Source of the DNA: Chromera velia
Taxonomy: Eukaryota; Sar; Chromeraceae
Length of the DNA: 27,500 nt
Assembly: GCA_018398765.1 (NCBI GenBank)
Contig: JAHBMJ010003864.1
Location: 18,905-46,404 of the forward strand
Reading direction: 5' to 3'
Position numbers and translations under genes: made by a program. The notes under the pieces are model-generated. The model was not told the origin of the DNA. It ran no database searches and saw nothing but the letters and a program-made list of their open reading frames with translations. Shown here one piece after another: positions 12,867-24,325 of the stretch; the stretch's first letter is position 1, and each line of letters begins with the position of its first letter.

Positions 12867-14461
12867 AAAAAGGGAACGGGTAGCTGGGCGAGAAGGCGCG
12901 GATATATGGGAGAGATCAAAACAGACGACTGACTCTATGGCGTCCAGGGCCGCAGCACTGCAGACAAAGCAGGCGGGGGAGTAGAAAGGAAGGAAGCAAA
13001 AAAGGGATCCAACAGAGGAGAAAAAAAACACCTAGTGGCATGGCAAAAGGGTACGCCCAGGCACAGATCACCAAACTCAAAAAGAGACTCTAAAAAGCTC
13101 CCGACATCGAGGAAAGCAAATATGTGAATCAGGCCAAACAGCACAAACGAGAAAGAGAGGCCAACGCCGCTTTCCGCTCTGACCACTGAACTCATAATCA
13201 GTCCACAAATTATCCTGAAATACGCAAGCACGTGCCTACCTTTTTGTGAGGCTCCTGCAGACGGTCAGGCAATTTCGGGAGCAGAAATGAATCAGCAGCA
13301 GCAAGAGAGTCAATCCACCAGATCATACTAGAAAGAGAGAGGAGAGAGAGGGGGGGGTGGTGGGGGAGGCAAATGCAAAGTAAAAACTCTGATTGATGAA
13401 TTTCTGGGATGTTCGCTCTACTTTTTGACCAACGGACTCATGGACACGTGGATTCTTCAAAGGTATGAAGGACAACAGAGGCAGATTGTCTGAAAGATTC
13501 ACTTACTAACTCAACAAAAAATGGACACAGTCAAAGAGTTAGTGACGAAAAGAGAAGGTAATGGCGAAAAAGAACAAGGATTCTCAAAATGATTGAGGAC
13601 GAACGAACAAAATGAGACGCACTACGTGCAAACCTAGAGGTAAGAAAAAATGTTTTGTTTGTGTGTGTTGGAGCTGCGGAGGATACAGGAGGGGGGTGGG
13701 ACCAGAGAAAGACCGAAGGGGAAGGAGGACAAAGAAAGATGTGACTTGACTGACGCCGCAGCTGCCTCCCGTTTCTGCAATCACACACAAGAAGAAGGGG
13801 AGGGGATTGCCGTTAGACACAGACATGCAAGAAAGAAAAAGAGTGCATGAACTGAGGGGACCTGATGCCATCTCTTAGGTTTGAATTTTCCTTCCTGCAT
13901 GGGGCTGGTGCACGGGAGACTCCGAAGAAGATAATCCATTACAGGGAACATGCAGAAGGTTAATTCCTGCGTGAATTCTCCTCTCTCTGTTGCTTCGTTT
14001 TGTATTCTCTCACTCTGTTTTTCTCTATCGCTCTTGCCTTCCTTTTTTTCAATCCTGTATCACTTTGATCGTCTTTGGTTTTGCTCGTCGAAGCAGACTA
14101 AGGAAACACGAGAGGAGCCGGAAAAGACCTCAGGTGAGATGAGAGGTCTGGCTGACCCTTTGTTCTTCGAGGACCTGAAGGATGAAAGAAAAAGGAAACG
14201 AAGAAGGAAAGAAAATAAAGATGGTCACAAATTTCAAGCCGCCACTCAAGGGAACACATACAGTCACAACCCCAAATACAGAAAAGTTCGACCGTAAGGC
14301 TGGCAGGCGGCCCTCACTGTGCTGACTCTCGTCTCCTTCGTTGTTGGAGAAAGACAGAATGGCAGACAGCTCGCCAGACACATAGACAAAAGAGGTGCAA
14401 CTGACCTTCGGATCCACTCCCGGACCGGCGGCCTGAAAAGGAAAGAACAGAGAAGGAAACA

Positions 14462-14510
<49 letters not shown>

Positions 14511-16575
14511 CAACAACGGGAATGTGAGAGCAAACAAAATCAAGGGAGGCTGGGTGTTCTTGCTGATTATCTTGGGATCACGACTGTCATCTTGTCCTGC
14601 CGCGACCACACAGGTGGCTACCATGGAAACCTACCCATCAAGCAATCTGATACAGACAGAGAGAAGAAAGGAAAGGAACAAGGAGGGAAGGCAGGAAGAG
14701 AGAAAGGAAGAAAGAAGGAAAAAGAAATGAAGGAACAATGAAGAAACAAAGAAAGAAACCATAAACAGAAAGGAAGGCCGACAGACAGACAGGCGAAGAG
14801 ACAGATAAGCAGACGTACCGCAGAACTTCCTCCGCTGGCTGCTGCCCCGCCAGTGACTGCCTCTTCGCACGCGTCTTCATTGGCAAACTTGTCCTTGCAC
14901 TCTGCAACGCAGGCCTGTGGCTCTTTAGTGCTGCACTCCAGCGTTGCCTCCGGTTTCTTGACCTCACTTTGTGTGCTGGAGTCATGACATCCCCAGAATT
15001 TGGTCTTGAGGCACTTTTCCTTGCACTCCTGCTCGGGACTGTCTTTGGCGCACTCATAGGATCCGAGGGGCACGTTCTTTCCTTTCGGCAACTGCAACAT
15101 GGGGGGTTAGGAAACTTAGAGGAAAGAATTCACTCGGGCGATTCCATAACGACAACACACACACACACACTCACACACACACAGAGCAAGAGAGTAGATT
15201 AAGGAGAAGGACAGGATACAACACAAGCGAACAGGAAAATGCAGGAAGTAAGGTCAGGAAGAAAACTGACTAAGAGAGATCACCTCCGCTCTGACGTGGC
15301 ATTCTTTGTTTCTCTTTTTCCCTTTTATTCCCTTCCACCCGAACTGGAAGTCAAATCGCATGTTCCTACCGATTGTAATCAGGTGAGCAACAACATCAAT
15401 CAGAAAACTACGTATGAGTCTCGAGCTCTCTTTCGCGAAACGTAAATGCATCCACTTTCCCTTTCTGCATATTTTCTGTTGAAGGCAAGCGAGAACTTAT
15501 ATTCCGCTGCGAATTTCTCTGAGTGCAGCTCAAGATAGAAGGAAAGCAACTGTGCCTTCCCGTCTTGATTATGCCTCAGTGACGTCATCTCACTGCATGA
15601 CTCACCGGAGTTCCAGGAGGAACCTTCGCTTCCATGCACGCCACGCTGCTCGCCTTCTTCTGAGTGCACAGAGCATCGCATTCTCCCGCATTCTTGCCAG
15701 TGCATTCGAGTTTGTCTGCGTCTCCTTTCTGCGCCTGCTCGCAGAACTCCTTGGATCTTTTGCCGTCCAGTCTGCACTTCCTCTTGCACATCAGCTGGGC
15801 GTTCAGTTTTGTGGCCTCGTCAGCATCTGCTGCCGGGGCGTCGCAGGTGAATGCCGGAAGCTCGACGTCTCTTCCCGTCTGCAAGTCGAGGCGGGGGGGG
15901 CGGGGGGCAAGGAGGAGAACTGAATGAATGGGGAAAGAAGTGTGGAAGATTACAGTACTCTTCCTTTAATTCTACCCAACTCCCTTCCAAAACTTTTCTT
16001 CCCCCGCTCGTCACCTAAATCAAATCTCTTCGACCCCATTCGGATAATAGACACAAATAAAATGATACAGCAGTACAAAATATATCATGCATGTTGATCA
16101 ACTCCAAATGCTCATCCATTCATATGTGAGAGGAGAGGAGAGGACTGTATGTACTGACGGCAGGAGGAGGAGAGCCTCCCGAAGACGAAGAGGATTTCCC
16201 TCCAGACGGGCATGTGTCTCCATCAACGTCTACATTTTGCTCTTTGCACTTCTGCTTGCAGGCGTCGGCTTCGTCTCCCGTACAGTCAATTGTGGCAGGC
16301 CCGGCAATCAACGTGTCTATGGAAAACTTGTCGCCACCCCCTTTGATCTCGATTTTGTTGCAGAAGGCTTGGTCGTAGCCGAGTGATGTGCATTTACTCT
16401 TGCATGCTTCCAGCGTGTCTGCCGGAGTGCACTTGAGCTCTGCGACTTCGGTCTTGCCCAAGGCTCCGTCCTGAAAGAAACTCTGCAGTGCAGTCAGTTC
16501 AGATCGGACAGCCGAGACAGGAGTCATATAAATCCCTCCCTCTCCGTATCCTTGTCTGTCTGTCTGTCTGTCTGT

Positions 16576-16622
<47 letters not shown>

Positions 16623-17186
16623 TGTGTGTGTGTGTGTCTCTCTCTCCCTCGCTCTCTTCCTCTCTCTGCCTACTTGTCTTTGTGCGCAACTCATGCACGC
16701 AGAATTCCAGGAGAGAGGAACTGTGGAAAGAAAAAAAAGAGCACTTGCTGCAACTGACTCCCGCAGCGTTTCTGTCTGTTGAAGAGCTCTGCTGTCCGAG
16801 AAGTCCTTCCAGTTCCTGCAACACTCAAAAGGCACCAACGACGAAGGACAAGAAGGAAAGGAAGAACCCAGAAACCCAATCAATCGGAGAGACTTTCGAG
16901 AAGTAGGGAAACGGGAGAAGAGGCAGTCATGCCTTGCGTGACACATTCACAGGATCACCAGGAAAGGAAGAGAAAAGGGCTGGGAGAGGTAGGAGTGACA
17001 GTAACTACCTGTGCACGAAGCGGATGCTTAGAGGAAGGAGCGAAGATGAGAGGAAGGAGAAAAGAGGACAAGCGGAGCTGATGAAACAAGACAAAATTGA
17101 GCTAGTAGAAGACCGGCCGGCACAAAAGGGGAGAAAGGCTGACCAAGAACTGGAGAGGAGTGAAGTAGGGCTCCTGCACACGCGCA

Positions 17187-17256
<70 letters not shown>

Positions 17257-19645
17257 TGCGCACGCACAAACTTGCAGAAATAGAACGAAAATAAAAAAGT
17301 TATTGCGTCGGTTTAGACTAGAGACCTCACCAGAAAGAAAGCAGGAAGGGACGTGTCAGAGGAATTTATCGGAATTTGACAAAAGAAGTGCGCATGCGGC
17401 TGGTAAGAAAAGAGCCACTGCCTGCAGACAAAAGCAAGGAACCGGAAAACGGACGCAGTGCGTCACGTCCATATGCACAGAACAAGACAGGCCTACGGCA
17501 AGCGCACCTGATTTTTGAGTTTGGAGGACCTTCAAGCACTCATTGAAGCAGCGGAAGGGAAGAAAAGAGAAGGGAGTTTCTCGTCGGACACATTAATACA
17601 AACAACAACCAGTGCACGAAGGCGCAGAGCTGACAACGCGACGACTAAGTCACAAATGGCAAATGGATTGGGAAAGAAAAGACGGAAAAAAGAATGAAAG
17701 AACACCCGCTGGAAAGCCTTCCTCATCGTCTTTTGTTCCTGGCATCATTCAAAAATGGTCATGGCGAAAAGCGTTGTTGCAGAAATGAACAGCAGAGAGA
17801 AAGACACACGACGCAGGAGGGACGAAGGATGAAATGACACTGGGGGTCTCTCAATTAAGTGGCTGAGAAATGATAAAATGGTCAGAAGACAGGAGGAACG
17901 TTTTGCATGTACTTCACTGACTTGTAAACGGCGCTGCAAGAGGTGAAGAGATGGAGGCAGTAAAAACAGAGACAGAGCCCACAGAAGAGAAAATCAATCG
18001 TGAACGAGGAAAAATCAGAAGAAAACACCAAGATGCTACACTCAGCGAGTGAGGGGCACAAAATAGATGCTAATCAGATCCAGCTAGGCATCGATCGCAA
18101 AGGAAAGAAAAACAAAAAAAGAGAGAGTGTGTGGCGTTCAAACTTGCAAGTAGAGGTATGCATAGAAAACGATTTCGTGCACTCAAATGTGAAACATCAG
18201 CGAATGAAGTTGGAGTGTCAATCTCACCTCTCATATCTTCCCCTGCAGGCAGAAAGGCAGGCAGACAAGCAGAGACCCCGTCAGGAACAGAATCACAATC
18301 AGACAGACTGATCAAGAATCCCGTTGTTGAATGTGTTCCCATTCAAAGTCATTGATGCATCATGCGAGCAGCTTTTTAAAGGAACAATTGAAGCCCCTCT
18401 TCTCCTCTGGCCCTTGTTTATCGGCGCCACTTTTGTTTTCTTCGTTCTACAATCAATTTTTGTTTACAGCTAGATTGTCTGGCAGATCAGAAGTGCTTCA
18501 TCAGTGTGTCATTGATTGTGAGCATAGTGTCGAAATGACGCATGTTTTTTACGCTTTGTTGATGCACTCAAATGAGGAAGAAAAAGCACGAGAGAGCGTT
18601 ATGGATAGACACAGGACAGAAAAGACAACAAAAGTGAGCAGCCCCCGCAAAAACCAGGGGGGTCAATGCAAACGCTGGCAGAGAAAAGAGCACAGGAAGA
18701 AAATACGATTACAAAAACTGGCAGGCAGGCAGGCAAACAAGCACAGAGAAACCCGCCCTCTGACAACGGACGTACCACTGATCCTTCATCTCCCTCAGGA
18801 TCGCGGCCATCTGCTTCAAGACGTAGTTGGGAGGCCTGGCGATCGAGAGGGAGGGAGGGAGGGAGGGAGGGAGACAGAAAGCAAATTTGAAGGAGGAGAT
18901 AAGGCATTTGAAACTATTTCTGTTGAACAACTTCTGCGGAGATGAAACACTTCACGTAGCAGCGACTAGAGACCCCAAACAGAAGAAAGGGGACGGGTGA
19001 AAAGAGAGAGAAAAGGAAGGGAGATGAAGAGGTGCATTTGGGAAAATTCGGATGATCACTTGTCGAGACAGTACAATCAGGGAGACATGCCGGACAGTGA
19101 GGTTGAGTGTATGCCTGCTTTCTTGAGGCTGACTGTTCTTTTCCTCCGGTTGGCATGGACAGACTGCACAAAAGAACACAGCCAGAAGGACAAGCCGACG
19201 GGATAAACAGGAGAAAGGAGAGGAAAACACTCACATGTACCACATTGGATGAGAAAGCCAGAGAGAAGAGAGAACGCGAAGAAGAGACGAAGAAACAGAA
19301 AACTAAGATCTAGCTGACTGAAGCCTTTTGACACTTTCTTACACATTCTTTTTCTATCTTCTCGCTCCCTGGTTTCATTGTCTCCTTCGTGCTCTCCCTC
19401 GTTCTCTCTCTCTCTCTCCCTCCCTCTCTTCTTTCTCCTCCACTTGGCTTTTTGTCGAGTGAGCGCACTTCCTTTCAAAGGGTCAGGACATAAAGCCCAA
19501 AGAAAGCAGCACGAGTCCGGACAGGGACGCCGAAAAGGAAAAGAGGGAGAGAGAGACAGAGAGAGACATGATATGTGCACTGACTGACGCTGCGTCCAGG
19601 ATCGTGTCGCTGCAGTCAGGCACAGACAGACAGACAGACAGACAG

Positions 19646-19685
<40 letters not shown>

Positions 19686-20534
19686 CAACATACACAGACT
19701 CACATACCGACACACAGACAGAGAGAAAAAGTGATCTGTTGACCGATGAAGTCTATTGAATCCTCCTTTCCAAAAAAATAAAAGATTTGAGAAAGTCAAC
19801 AAGTTCATTTCTTCGGTGTACAGAGACTTGCGGTAGAGAAAGAAATGGCTCGGGCGACTGAAGAGCCAGGGAGGGACAGAGAACAAAATAAAAGGAGGGG
19901 ACACAAGCAAAAGTGAAGGAAGCTCAAAAGCGCCACACGCTTTCTCCTCAAGTCTGTCTGGAGCTCCTACAAGATTGTGAGAAAAGGAAAATTGACCACG
20001 GTGACGCACACAATGACGAACCAAATGGCGAAATACAACGAAACATGTGCGAGCAACACATTCAAGGTTCCGATCGTACAATCAAAGCAGAAGCTGACGT
20101 ACAAGAAGGGAACTGTTCCCTCGATGGGAGTGCCTGTTCCATAGGGATCAGAGGGGTTCACCACAATTCGCAGGGGGTTCCAAAGAGGGCCCTTGCCACT
20201 GGCGTCGGGAGGGGGGGGGGCGGCGGCGTCTGGGTCCATGGCAGTCGGGTTGTCTCTGCATCATCATATCGCACCGAGAGATTGGGATATACGTGTGTTT
20301 AACGATATGCGTCTATTCAAACTTTTGCGAGGTGATCTATTCAAAGCGCCACGGAAGGCAAACTCGAGGACCGTTCGCCAAGTTCTCTTCTTCTCTTGTA
20401 TCCTTCGTTTGTACCCTTGTGCATGAGCACTGTCTCTTCCTTTCTCCTTCCCCTCTTCCTCCCTGCATGTCTCTATTTCGATCTGTCCCTCTGGTGGCGA
20501 ACCGACCGACCGCTTCTTCTGGAGTTCCTCGATT

Positions 20535-20577
<43 letters not shown>

Positions 20578-23500
20578 AGAGAGCCCAAACAGACCATTCA
20601 CTGATTTTCTATGAAGAGAAGAGGGTGACAAGGAAGAAAGAGGCAAAAAACCGGTAGTCGTGCTGACACAGAACGGCAAGGGGCAACAAAGAAAATGCCC
20701 CAAGCCCAAAACAAAGAAAAGTCCAGATTGAGCGAGAGAAGTCTTGTGAACTATCGAAGATAGCAAATTTTCAAGGCAGCAAAAGAAGTACAAAAAAGGA
20801 GCCTTATGGATTGACTCCTTTTCTCTCCTTCCAATTCTGCCTTGAGAGGGATTGTGTCTCTTCTCTTCTGGCTGACTGACGCTTTATAGGTGCTGCAGAA
20901 TGGATGCGAAGGGACAACGGCAAGCACAAAGGACATGAAATCTTTGTAAGGGGAAAAAGGGGGGGTAGAGGTTTTCTTTTGTCGAAGTAAATACGCGGAA
21001 ACACAGAAAAGCAAATGTCACGCGACAACAGGCTCACACCATTCTGGAGTATGCAAGCGCATCTTCTTTAGATTTCTTGTTTGTGTTTTGTCATTCTGAT
21101 CTGAGAGTGTCAACACATGCCTTCCATTCCTGTTTTCATCTGCACCTACATGCGTTCCTTTCAATAAAAAAGGTCCTTCACAACAGGCTCCACAGTGGCA
21201 TTCAGAAAGCATAAGTCCACCCTCCCTCCAGTGTTCCCCCATTGACTCACTCCTCGGGCACGTTGGACTGCAGACCGGAGGGGGAGGGGGATGGAGCAAA
21301 GAGTGTGAGGGGCCGGGGAGGGGAAGAGAACGCAGAGGGATTCGGGTCAGGATTGTGAGAGAAACAAAAAGAAGTAAGAAACGCGCGTGGAAGACGGAGC
21401 AAAAGCGTGAAAAGCTGTACCTGGAAGTGAAAATCATAAATTCTTTGTTTGTCTCCTCTTCTTCGTTCTTTCCCGACTGTGCTGGAAATTCAGGCAGAGC
21501 GAGAAAGTCGTATATGCTCTCTCTAGGGGTACCCCCTTCCCAATTTACTCCGTCCTTTTTCTTAGGTCCGAATCAATGGTCCCATTTGCTTGCATGTCTG
21601 ACACTCTGCTTCTTTCTTTGAGACCTCGCTGGGTTGCCTGCTATGCAACAAATCATCACTCTACATAAACACAAACTGATCGAAGGTCTCGGTCCATTCC
21701 GATGGGTGGAAAAAGAAGACCCCAATCAACAAACACTTTTCTTCGCCTTACCTTGAAGATTTGCTGCACAGGCAGGCAGACACAAATGACGACAGCAATC
21801 GGAAGAGAAAAGGGTGAATGGGGGTGAGATTTTGCGCACACGAAAGGGGGTGATAAAGGGAAAAAAACACAAAGCAAGGGACTGAAAAGACACAGACAGT
21901 TTGCCTGAAAGAAGTCTGCTTATGGCATCTTCTCTTTGCTTCAAATTCCTGCCAGGGCTGAGTCCCTTAATCTCTTCCGGTCCTTTGCTCGTCTGATAGG
22001 TCAACCTCAAGAGTTTTTTCGAGAGGGAGAAAGGGGGAGAAGGCGTAAGAAAGAAACAGCAATTAAACATCTGTCGCCCTGCCTGCCTGTTGGATGCAAA
22101 AGCAGAAATGCGAAAATCAAAAGCACCGACCATCTTCTGCAGATGAAGAACGAACAGTTAAAGGGTTTTTGTGTACAGAAGAGAGGGAGGGTGCATGAAA
22201 TGGGAATGGACGATGAACGCATGTACATTGATTGAAGGATTCCACAAAAGGACCTGAAAACTCCTTACAACAAGGAGAGAAGCATTAGCCTCATGAGGTG
22301 GTAGTTTCACTTTTTCTTTTTGCTTTTCTTTTGTTATTTCGCTGCTTCTGTTTGACTCCTGTCCTGTTATCGTCCCTTAAAATTTTCTCCTACTTTTCAT
22401 TTTGGAAAGTCGCCTGCATGTCCGTGTACTCCCCCCACAATTCCCTCCCGCTTCTCCAACCAAATCCTTGTCCCTCTCCTCTCCTCCACTCTCCTGACCT
22501 GTGCCTCAGTCAGAGGACCCGTCTGGGAAGCAGCCGAGTTTGTCGCGCCCGGGAGAGAGATGGCGGTGCATTTGCCATCGTCTGGGTCTGGAAGCTGTCC
22601 GGCAGGGCAGGTGCATATGCTTGTTCCGTCGTTCCACGTTCCCCCCCCACTCTCGCAACTGGCTTTATCCACCACTTTCTCTTTTTGTTGGAGCTGGAGG
22701 AAGGAAGCTCTGTCGGCGTCTTCGTCGGCTATTTGGAGAAACCCTGTTTTGCAGTTGCCGTTTTCGTCTTTCTCGCACTCCTGTTGAACAGTCTTTTTTC
22801 CTGGAGCGGTGTCACTCCTGCGATGAAGCAGTGCCAGATGGATCAAAATAAAAACTTGATTCACCTTCTTCCCCTATCTTTCTGCATCTGGTCTCGGAAA
22901 AAAAGTTTCAAGAAGGTCATGTCATGGTTGCAATAGGCTTCGCATGAGGCAAAAATCCAAAGCTTTTTACACAATTACAAACCAGAGAAAGAAGCCAAGC
23001 GGTAAGGCTTTTGAAATCAAAGCGCTGGAGGGAAAACAGTGAATGAAGTTACTCACGAGATCCATATTAGCAGAGCGGGCGTGAGAAGGAGAAAGAGAAA
23101 TGGAGACACACAGGAGCGAAAGCAACCAAGCAAACAAAAAAGCAGACAAAAACGTAGAGGCAGGAAGGTAGACAGCCAAAGAGGCTTGGCTCAGCAAAGT
23201 CAGAGGGAAACAGGGCGATACATGCAGGCAAGGATGGCGTGTAGCCAGATGGTAGCGGCTCACTCACCCGCCATTCTGCGCCTCGCACGTGAGTGTTTTC
23301 AATCCGTTGCTCTCTGCCGTTTTGGCTGTGAATCCGGGCTTGCACTTACACCTCCCGTCCTTGAACTCTTTCCCCTCGTCGTCCTTGCAGTATTCCGCAC
23401 AGCTGTCCCCCTCAAATCTGTGCGTGGGATCTTTGCACCTGCATCGCACATTGAAAATTCCGACTTCCAAAAGGCCCCTTGTTTCGTTTAGTTCCACGCA

Positions 23501-23667
23501 AGGGCTCTGATTCTGTGACTCTAAGTCAATGAGAGTTTCTGTAATTCACGTCAACTTGCTTTCTCCTACCTCCCCTACGTGTGGGGAAAACAGAGGAGCT
23601 GGCCCTTTCTCCCTGTCTCTAGGTACAACCACACACGCACACACATAGACACACACATACACACACA

Positions 23668-23727
<60 letters not shown>

Positions 23728-24289
23728 CGCACACACGCACATGCACACGCACACGCACACACACTCACACAGACACTCACACAGACACTCACACACGCAC
23801 ACACGCACACACGCACATGCACACGCACACGCACACACACTCACACAGACACTCACACAGACACTCACACAGACACTCACACACACTCACACACACACTC
23901 ACACAGACACTCACATACACTCACACAGACACTCACACACACACTCACAGACACACATGCACACACTCACAGACACACATGCACACTCACATACACTCAC
24001 ATACACTCACATACACACACACAGACACTCACATACATTCACATACACTCACAGACACTCACACAGACACTCACATACACTCATACACTCACACAGACAC
24101 TCACATACATTCACACACACACTCACAGACACACATGCACACTCACATACACTCACATACACTCACACAGACACTCACATACATTCATACACATACATTC
24201 ACATACACTCACACTCACACAGACACTCACATACACTCATAGACTCACAGACACACTCACACAGACACTCACATACATTCACACACACA

Positions 24290-24325
<36 letters not shown>

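Larger units (their letters stand above)
8639..14432 (-). other. Microexon block 2 (eighteen exons, about 128 Cys-free residues)
   Basis: In order: 14406-14432 (AAGPGVDPK), 14157-14174 (VLEEQR), 13862-13894 (EGKFKPKRWHQ), 13755-13774 (KREAAA), 13240-13254 (SLTK), 12934-12957 (AAALDAI), 12491-12535 (SKPEIASRPTLARA), 12097-12117 (ASVTNL), 11604-11609 (K), 11154-11162 (LN), 11079-11091 (SVEQ), 10935-10951 (KLSRE), 10841-10870 (GIQEGDASS), 10382-10417 (VKPDVFASSGF), 9864-9884 (QNIGKA), 9436-9441 (E), 9025-9033 (AA), 8639-8671 (ASKNTDDVIK). Split codons at phase 2 junctions add single residues between these pieces. Nearly all acceptors are GCAG or CAG after a pyrimidine tract, and the donors are mainly GTCAGT, GTGAGT or GTAAGY. 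The joined product is Ala/Ser/Lys/Glu-rich, probably helical, and has no cysteine. The weakest donor is GTCCCC at 13861. Confidence 0.65.
16759..21763 (-). other. Microexon block 1 (ten exons, about 129 Cys-free residues)
   Basis: Exons in order: 21752-21763 (QIFK), 21251-21267 (SNVPE), 20103-20255, 19589-19609 (DTILDA), 18776-18835 (PPNYVLKQMAAILREMKDQ), 18228-18242 (GRYE), 17922-17933 (AVY), 17508-17529 (SSKLKNQ), 17009-17026 (HPLRAQ), 16759-16815 (ELEGLLGQQSSS onward). The exon at 20103-20255 is the only long one and is rich in Pro and Ala (AAAPPPPDASGKGPLW, then NPLRIVVNPSDPYG). Its donor could be GTACGT (used here) or GTCAGC four bases later; only GTACGT keeps phase with the next exon. 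The exon at 17922 could instead end at 17913. The acceptors at 17529 and 17026 are the weakest (AAG rather than CAG). Introns here carry CA, GA, GGGA and GACA repeats. Confidence 0.6.

Noticed and set aside
12155-12919. 254-codon minus-strand open frame including a helical-looking stretch after a CAG at about 12735
   Set aside because: No donor fits the expected phase, and two other frames are also open there; it spans the supported exon 12491-12535 in another frame. An extra exon here cannot be fully excluded.
12935-13231. Hydrophobic minus-strand frame that could be a transmembrane exon after CAG at about 13222
   Set aside because: No convincing donor; skipping it gives perfect phase between 13240-13254 and 12934-12957.
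13637-13645. Good-looking acceptor CTTACCTCTAG on the minus strand
   Set aside because: No downstream donor keeps the reading frame with neighbouring exons.
14327-14335. Possible extra 9-nt microexon (ETR) with donor GTCAGC
   Set aside because: Phase 0 fits, but the acceptor is a weak AAG and its inclusion is not required.
19967-20098. Hydrophobic, membrane-like extension beyond exon 20103-20255 on the minus strand
   Set aside because: It lies past two good donors (GTACGT and GTCAGC) and reads into pyrimidine-rich intron, which translates as hydrophobic residues.
22131-22136. Possible extra 6-nt microexon AAGATG with donor GTCGGT
   Set aside because: Strong acceptor and phase 0 on both sides, but GTCGGT is not used elsewhere and the chain is complete without it.
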